A DNA stretch of 64,000 nt from contig DIYO01000004.1 in assembly GCA_002427755.1 (NCBI GenBank), forward strand, positions 434,001 through 498,000. Direction: 5' to 3'. The notes beneath the pieces were generated by a model that was given only the letters and a program-made list of their open reading frames with translations, did not search any database and had not been told where the DNA came from. The translations under genes and the position numbers were made by a program. This stretch comes from Roseivirga sp. UBA6052 (GTDB taxonomy: Bacteria; Bacteroidota; Bacteroidia; Cytophagales; Cyclobacteriaceae). Shown here piece by piece: positions 59,519 to 64,000 of this stretch. Every line of letters starts with the position of its first letter. Positions within the stretch are counted from its first letter, which is position 1.

Positions 59519-59526
59519 TATATTTG
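59519..59526 (+). promoter_or_regulatory. -7 box upstream of the ECF sigma gene
   Basis: TATATTTG matches TAnnTTTG exactly; TTC 18 nt upstream (59498-59500) could serve as a weak -33. Transcription would begin near 59533, giving a leader of about 85 nt to the ATG at 59618. Confidence 0.4.
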
Positions 59527-59617
59527 ATCATGGCAGCAACCAAAAAGAGATTTTTTTCTCTTTTACATGCAACCGAATTTATTATTCATACATCTACCCT
59601 ATGTAGTCAACCAAAAC

Positions 59618-60199
59618 ATGCTACAGATAAAAAGGTCAAAAACTGAAGATAGTCTGCTCGAAGGCTGCCGTAAAGGCGACAGAAAAGCACAACACGATTT
59701 GTACGAAAAGTACGCCTCGTTAATGTATGCTGTATGTCGTAGATACATCAGTGATTCTGCAGAAGCAGAAGACGTTTTAGTCTGTGGATTTACGAAGGTG
59801 TTCACTAAGATCAATCAGTTTAAAGGCGATGGAAGCTTTGAAGGCTGGATCAGAAGAATCGTTGTAAACGAGGCGCTTTCGTACATCCGTAAAAACAAGA
59901 GCATGTATTTGGAGGTGGAGATTGAAAAAGCTGACCGTGAACCGGATTACGGTACATTACACGATCAGCTGGAGGTAGAAGATCTACAGAAATTAATAGA
60001 TCGACTTCCTACCGGATACAAAACGGTTTTCAACCTCTATGCCATAGAAGGCTTTTCACATAGGGAAATAGCCGAACAACTTGGGATTAGTGAGAATACC
60101 TCTAAATCTCAATTAAGCAGAGCCAGAAATCATCTACAGAAAATGTTGATCGAGACTGAGGCGTATTTGAATAATAAATTGATGATTCATGAAGGATAA
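59618..60199 (+). CDS. ECF RNA polymerase sigma factor
   Basis: The 193-residue sigma-70 family protein starts at the ATG at 59618. An upstream in-frame ATG at 59567 would add 17 residues without family similarity. Region 2 spans about 25-92 (YEKYASLMYAVCRRYISDSAEAEDVL, FEGWIRRIVVNEALSYIRK), and region 4 about 118-180 (LPTGYKTVFNLYAIEGFSHREIAEQLGISENTSKSQLSRAR). This is the common Bacteroidota ECF type that ends its operon with a membrane protein. The next gene, overlapping by 11 bp, is a likely regulator, followed by two outer-membrane proteins that may be targets. Confidence 0.92.
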   Translation: MLQIKRSKTEDSLLEGCRKGDRKAQHDLYEKYASLMYAVCRRYISDSAEAEDVLVCGFTKVFTKINQFKGDGSFEGWIRRIVVNEALSYIRKNKSMYLEVEIEKADREPDYGTLHDQLEVEDLQKLIDRLPTGYKTVFNLYAIEGFSHREIAEQLGISENTSKSQLSRARNHLQKMLIETEAYLNNKLMIHEG

Positions 60200-60953
60200 C
60201 AGAATTGATAAATTGTTTGAGGCTGGGCTGAGCCAAAACAAATTGACTCCTCCTCCTGCCGCATGGGATAAAATTGAAGCAGAACTCCCATCAAAATCTA
60301 AAAAGGGTGCTTGGTTCTTATTAAGCATAGCTGCCTCTTTGGTATTGGCACTATCTTTAGGATGGATCTTTATTGGACAATCGTCAATTGAGGATACAAA
60401 AGAGCAAATACAAGCTCAAAATCAAGAACAGCAACAGCCAGTTGTAAAAGAAAAGATAGAACAAGAAAGTGAGCCAACTCAAGAGGCAATTCCGTTAGAA
60501 ATTATAGAACCAAAAGATCTACAAACCACTAACAATCTAGCCGATCTCACTCCTGCAAAACCTGAAAAGATCATCGATAAAGAAGTTCTTCAGGAAACTA
60601 GCCCAACTGAACTGAATGCGCTAATTATTATTGAGACAGCAAGTCTAAAAGCACTGAACCAACAGAGCTTAGAGCTTCTTAACGATTTTAAATTTCAACA
60701 TATCTCATTCGATATTAACGAAAGTCTTCAAGCCTATTTAAGCCAGCAACCGGAAGTTCGTACCGCACTTCCAAAGAAGAAGAGATTCACTGTGCTAAGT
60801 GGAATTGTTTCTGTGGCAAAAGGAGTGAACTCTAGCAAAGAGGCTTTATCTGACATAAGACAGTCCAAGAACGAATTCGTCATGAATGAACTCAAGTATG
60901 GCGAAAAGACAGAATCTAGTGATGACGACTTAGATTCTCCAGTAAATAGATAA
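60189..60953 (+). CDS. Single-pass membrane protein, putative anti-sigma factor
   Basis: The 254 residues comprise a cytoplasmic N-terminus (1-40, with PPPAAWDKIEAELP, a short helix often seen in Bacteroidota sigma-linked membrane proteins), one membrane segment (about 41-62) and a periplasmic part rich in Gln and Glu. It lacks the zinc anti-sigma Cys-x2-Cys motif and I recognise no domain in the outer part. It overlaps the sigma gene by 11 bp, so a role in restraining the sigma factor is likely but inferred from context and topology only. Confidence 0.65.
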   Translation: MKDNRIDKLFEAGLSQNKLTPPPAAWDKIEAELPSKSKKGAWFLLSIAASLVLALSLGWIFIGQSSIEDTKEQIQAQNQEQQQPVVKEKIEQESEPTQEAIPLEIIEPKDLQTTNNLADLTPAKPEKIIDKEVLQETSPTELNALIIIETASLKALNQQSLELLNDFKFQHISFDINESLQAYLSQQPEVRTALPKKKRFTVLSGIVSVAKGVNSSKEALSDIRQSKNEFVMNELKYGEKTESSDDDLDSPVNR

Positions 60954-60978
60954 TCAACAACTCAAATTATAATACACA

Positions 60979-61854
60979 ATGAAAACTACCTTAAAAACAG
61001 GGTTGTCGTTAATGCTGGTCACATTAATGATAAACATGGCTAACGCACAACAGGCAGAGTTTAGCCTAGCTGCAAAATATGATAGCGAGAAGCTGAATGA
61101 AGAATCCACTTCATTCGATACTGAAATTTTTAAAGAGGAATTCAAGGATTCTTATGAGGATGATGTACGTGTTTCTTATCGCTATGCTGAAAGAAGAAGA
61201 TACAGAAGAGGTAACAGATGGGATGTGGATAAATACTATCCAAGAAGAGGTACTGAGAACTTTGTAAACTTTTACATTGGTCTGAGTAATTACTTAGAAG
61301 ATGAAGAATTACCTAATAGCAATTCTATCCTAAACCTGAACCCAATTACCTCGTTCTACGGTGCTATTAATCTAGACAACATTACCAGAATTTTGGGTCC
61401 AATTTATCTGGACTGGGGTGCAGGTCTCAGTATACAAGACTTTAGTTTCGAAAACACTAGAGTAAGCGTTGTTCCAGGAGATAATGAAGTCTTATTTGTT
61501 GAAGACAATACAATCTCCGGCAGAAAGAGTCGCTTAACCATGAGTCACTTAAACGTACACTTTATCCCAACCCTATCATTTGGCAGCTATAATGACTTTA
61601 GAGTTGGACTAGGAGTATATGCAGGATATAGAATTGGCGCTCATACCAAAAGAAAGTTTGACGATGCCAATGGAGATACAGAAAGATTAAGAGTTAGAGA
61701 CGATTTCTTCCTTTCACCTTTTAGATATGGCCTTAGAGGAACTGTGGGATGGAATTCTTTCGACCTGTTTCTAAACTATGACGTGACTGAACTGTTTGAT
61801 GAAGACGTAACAGCACCAAGATTAAACCCAATTACGTTCGGGGTAATACTTTAA
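60979..61854 (+). CDS. Predicted outer-membrane protein, paralogue A
   Basis: The 291-residue protein has a signal peptide (1-23, ANAQ), an acidic and Arg-rich segment (about 45-85, YAERRRYRRGNRW), then strands of a predicted beta barrel ending in a hydrophobic residue (TFGVIL). It shares order and motifs with the next gene: NFYIGLSNYLED, GPIYLDWGAGLS, FGVG-type glycines, a DDFFLSPFRYGLRG block and NYDVTELFDED. No known family is recognised. As part of an ECF sigma operon, it may be an envelope protein controlled by that sigma factor. Confidence 0.7.
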   Translation: MKTTLKTGLSLMLVTLMINMANAQQAEFSLAAKYDSEKLNEESTSFDTEIFKEEFKDSYEDDVRVSYRYAERRRYRRGNRWDVDKYYPRRGTENFVNFYIGLSNYLEDEELPNSNSILNLNPITSFYGAINLDNITRILGPIYLDWGAGLSIQDFSFENTRVSVVPGDNEVLFVEDNTISGRKSRLTMSHLNVHFIPTLSFGSYNDFRVGLGVYAGYRIGAHTKRKFDDANGDTERLRVRDDFFLSPFRYGLRGTVGWNSFDLFLNYDVTELFDEDVTAPRLNPITFGVIL

Positions 61855-61879
61855 ACCAAAAACTATAAATACTCAAAAT

Positions 61880-62827
61880 ATGAAACACATTTACAAAACA
61901 CTCTTTGTTGTACTGCTGGTCGCAGGTATGACAAGCCAAGCAAATGCACAATGGAGATGGGGAAAAGCAGGCGATTTCGAGAGAATCGATACAACTGTTA
62001 GCATTCCTCGTAACAATGGGAACAGCGTATATATTTCAGATAATGACTTCTATTTAAGATTTGGCTTCCTAGGTCTAGACTTAGAAGTTGAAGACGACTG
62101 GGATTACGATTGGAGATCTAGAAGAAGAGGAGTAAGAAATATTGAATACTTCGAAAGACATGATCATGGAACCTTAAGAGGTCTAAATTTCGAATTTGGT
62201 TTACTTAACTACTTAAATGATGGAGACTTCCCTTCATCGTCTGATCTGTATGAATTGAGACCAACTGCCAGCACATTTGTAGGTTTGACCTGGAATCACA
62301 CAAGCTACATTTCCGGTCCCTTATACCTCGACTGGGGTGGTGGAATAAGCTGGTATAACTTTAGATTTCAAAATCCGGCAACGCGTTTAGATCCAAGTAA
62401 TGGCCGTTTAGATTTCTTTGAACAACAAGGTTTAGAAAGTGCCATCAAAAGTAAGCTGAAAGCAACTTATTTAATGTTCACCGCTGTACCAATGTTCGAT
62501 TTTGGTAAAGGCAAGCGCATTGTTCGTCAATTCGAAGAAGACGATGTGAGAGTAGCTGTAAGCTCAAGAAGAGGATTCAGATTTGGTGTAGGACCTTATG
62601 TTGGTCTTAGACTAAGTAACAAAGCAAAATATGTATTCAGAGACGGAGATGGCCGAGATAAAATCAAAGAAAAGGGCGGCTTCTTTATGAACGATCTTCG
62701 CTATGGTCTTAGAGCTCAAATCGGTATCAACGGATTTGATATGTTCATCAATTACGATTTCAACGAATTATTCGAAGAAGGTAATGGCCCCGAGCTAAAT
62801 CCTGTTTCGATTGGAGTAGTGTTTTAA
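61880..62827 (+). CDS. Predicted outer-membrane protein, paralogue B
   Basis: The 315-residue paralogue of the previous protein has a signal peptide (1-24, ANAQ), an Arg-rich stretch (WRSRRRGVRN), then barrel-like strands: FEFGLLNYLNDGDFP, GPLYLDWGGGISWYNF, FGVGPYVGLRLSNK, GGFFMNDLRYGLRAQIG, NYDFNELFEEG and a final VSIGVVF. It lies 25 bp downstream of its copy, so a tandem duplication is clear. The function is unknown. A terminator follows directly. Confidence 0.7.
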   Translation: MKHIYKTLFVVLLVAGMTSQANAQWRWGKAGDFERIDTTVSIPRNNGNSVYISDNDFYLRFGFLGLDLEVEDDWDYDWRSRRRGVRNIEYFERHDHGTLRGLNFEFGLLNYLNDGDFPSSSDLYELRPTASTFVGLTWNHTSYISGPLYLDWGGGISWYNFRFQNPATRLDPSNGRLDFFEQQGLESAIKSKLKATYLMFTAVPMFDFGKGKRIVRQFEEDDVRVAVSSRRGFRFGVGPYVGLRLSNKAKYVFRDGDGRDKIKEKGGFFMNDLRYGLRAQIGINGFDMFINYDFNELFEEGNGPELNPVSIGVVF

Positions 62828-62847
62828 ATAAACACTGCTAAGAGTTT

Positions 62848-62885
62848 AAGCCGATTCTTCTATTGAGGGATCGGCTTTTATTTTA
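62848..62885 (+). terminator. Terminator of the ECF sigma operon
   Basis: An 8-bp stem AAGCCGAT/ATCGGCTT (62848-62855 with 62870-62877), then TTATTTTA. It overlaps the stop codon of the convergent minus-strand gene. Confidence 0.85.
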
Positions 62886-63372
62886 TCAGCCATTCTTTGT
62901 CTTCCTTCTTCAGTCTTAAAAGTTTAGCAAAGTAATAACCACTTGGTCTATTAGCTGTCATCAGAATAAGGAAAACAGTAAAAACTATAGCATAAACCAT
63001 GTCGCCTTTTTCATAGAGTCCAAAGGCACCTATTCCAGCTCCAAATGCCCACATGATATTTCTATAGATAATAGGTTTCTTGAGCATAGATAACTTCACG
63101 TCTATCTCTTGAAATGGCTCCACCGCTTTTCGCATATCTCGAGACCAGGTACCTAAAGTTCTCAAAAGCACATAGCCAACTGCAATCGCCATTGCCCCAT
63201 GAAACATAAAATCAGGCTCCTCAAAGAATACTGCTCTTAACTCACCAGTCTTTTCTTTTTCCAAAAAAACCCAACCAAATCCGACCAATGGGAGAATCAA
63301 AAAAAGGTACACAATAGATTCTAGAGATCTGAAATAATTTCGCTTATCGAAGTCGGGATCTTGGAGTTTCAT
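62878..63372 (-). CDS. Conserved hypothetical membrane protein
   Basis: The 164-residue protein has four hydrophobic segments, at about 20-38, 55-72, 104-120 and 125-142, and charged ends. There is no catalytic motif or recognised family. It is divergent from the TetR gene across 64 bp that contain a perfect dyad, so it may be a target of that regulator. Its stop codon lies in the tail of the sigma-operon terminator. Confidence 0.65.
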   Translation of the reverse strand: MKLQDPDFDKRNYFRSLESIVYLFLILPLVGFGWVFLEKEKTGELRAVFFEEPDFMFHGAMAIAVGYVLLRTLGTWSRDMRKAVEPFQEIDVKLSMLKKPIIYRNIMWAFGAGIGAFGLYEKGDMVYAIVFTVFLILMTANRPSGYYFAKLLRLKKEDKEWLIK

Positions 63373-63400
63373 TTAATTCAATCTGAGCTAAAACAATAAT

Positions 63401-63431
63401 TTGCTAACGAACGTTAGTATGCTTACCTTTG
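63401..63431 (+). promoter_or_regulatory. TetR promoter with operator dyad
   Basis: TTG at 63401-63403, a 20-nt spacer, and TACCTTTG at 63424-63431 match the Bacteroidota promoter consensus exactly. Within the spacer lies a perfect dyad CTAACG-AA-CGTTAG (63404-63417), a likely binding site for the TetR protein encoded six bases later. Expected transcription starts at or just before the ATG (63437). Confidence 0.65.
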
Positions 63432-63436
63432 GTTTG

Positions 63437-64000
63437 ATGGAAATAGCCGTAAAAAAGAATCGCAAGCAACAAATTGAAGAGAAAGCAACTGCCCTTTTTC
63501 AAGAAAAAGGATATGCAGCTACTTCAATGCGAGACCTAGCCAATGTACTAGGCATTGAAGCTGCGAGTCTTTATTCTCACATCAAATCTAAAGAAGAAAT
63601 TCTTCAAAAGGTATGTTTTCGCATGGCAGATGAATTTTTTGCTGCATGGCAGGCAGTAGAAATGGAAAATTCAAGCTATGCAGCAAAGCTAGAGAAAGCG
63701 GCTATAGCACATGTAAAAGTGATCACTTTAGACACTAATGCTTCTGCTGTTTTCTTTAATGAATGGAGACATTTAAGCGAGCCTTTTTTGAGCGATTTTC
63801 TCAACATGAGAAACGACTATGAAGGCAGGTTTATTGACATTATAGAAAAAGGCATGGAAGCAGGAGAGTTTAAAACGGTGGATTCAAAATTCATGATGCT
63901 TACCATTCTCTCTTCACTTAACTGGACACATAACTGGTACAAACCAGAAGGATCGCTAAGCTCTCAAGAAATTGGGAAACGCTTGGCCAACATGATTTTA
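63437..64000 (+). CDS. TetR/AcrR family transcriptional regulator (3' end not in window)
   Basis: 188 codons are visible with no stop before the right edge. The N-terminal helix-turn-helix is clear (FQEKGYAATSMRDLANVLGI, then EAASLYSHIKSKEEIL, about 21-57). The ligand domain contains FFNEWRHLSEPFLSDFLNMRNDYEGRF and ends in WTHNWYKPEGSLSSQEIGKRL, resembling TetR regulators of fatty-acid or phenylacetate catabolism (KstR2-like C-terminal domain). The ligand is thus probably an acyl-CoA, but this is inference. The dyad upstream suggests autoregulation and possibly control of the divergent membrane protein gene. Confidence 0.88.
   Translation, partial: MEIAVKKNRKQQIEEKATALFQEKGYAATSMRDLANVLGIEAASLYSHIKSKEEILQKVCFRMADEFFAAWQAVEMENSSYAAKLEKAAIAHVKVITLDTNASAVFFNEWRHLSEPFLSDFLNMRNDYEGRFIDIIEKGMEAGEFKTVDSKFMMLTILSSLNWTHNWYKPEGSLSSQEIGKRLANMIL

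Noticed and set aside
60979..62827. The tandem paralogues as porins or SusD-like proteins
   Set aside because: No SusD TPR motif, no TonB-box or plug domain, and no recognised porin signature; only barrel-like strands are visible.

Overview
The window is chromosomal DNA of a Bacteroidota bacterium, most likely a marine, gliding-type member of the Cytophagales (Roseivirga/Fulvivirga-like; the genus is a guess). The lineage is indicated by type IX secretion (T9SS) genes (PorU, PorV, a PorP/SprF protein, type A and type B cargo), a GldA-like ABC ATPase, an FtsZ with the Bacteroidota C-terminal tail, promoters of the TTG-N19-21-TAnnTTTG type, scarce Shine-Dalgarno sequences and several TTG starts. 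I see no phage, IS element, integrase or CRISPR array. Nearly everything reads as core genome.

Layout. 1-4.8 kb: end of a GldA-like ATPase, a secreted GH16 glucanase, an SDR oxidoreductase, a membrane protein, purine nucleoside phosphorylase and an FMN reductase. 4.8-20.2 kb: a complete minus-strand division and cell-wall (dcw) cluster, mraZ-rsmH-ftsL-ftsI-murE-mraY-murD-ftsW-murG-murC-ftsQ-ftsA-ftsZ, with most junctions overlapping or touching, an MraZ-type operator at its head and a terminator at its tail. 20.2-29 kb: a structured intergenic region with a possible small RNA, a polyprenyl diphosphate synthase, an LpxR-like outer-membrane protein, a BioF-like enzyme, an acyltransferase/GpsA pair for phosphatidate synthesis, an M48 protease and a PorP/SprF protein. 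29-40 kb: a giant T9SS type B cargo protein, Pgk, a Sua5-type tRNA-modification enzyme, a TPR lipoprotein and a T9SS type A cargo protein. 40-50 kb: Nudix, RecQ, enoyl-CoA hydratase, ComEC, GNAT and PhoH on the minus strand, then a DUF62 protein, an ABM protein, tRNA-Leu(CAA) and DUF1643. 50-56.4 kb: porV-porU, the T9SS sortase and its shuttle. 56.4-64 kb: a PadR/PspC envelope-stress-like operon, an ECF sigma operon with a membrane protein and two paralogous outer-membrane proteins, and a TetR regulator with its own operator.

How the genes fit together. The dcw cluster builds peptidoglycan precursors (MurC, D and E, with a meso-DAP motif in MurE), moves them through lipid I and II (MraY, MurG, FtsW) and incorporates them at the FtsZ/FtsA-organised septum (FtsI, FtsQ, FtsL). 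The nearby polyprenyl synthase is a member of the isoprenoid chain family. PorV and PorU finish T9SS export, and the two large cargo proteins here carry the matching C-terminal signals.

The most unusual signals are not genes. (i) Degenerate 7-bp-period repeats of the form CT-N5 occur in three intergenic spaces of the first 7 kb, two of them arranged as inverted arrays. (ii) A 10-bp-phased MraZ-like operator lies upstream of and up against a TAnnTTTG box. (iii) A cluster of hairpins ending in a terminator suggests an unannotated small RNA. (iv) A TetR promoter whose -7 box predicts a leaderless mRNA.
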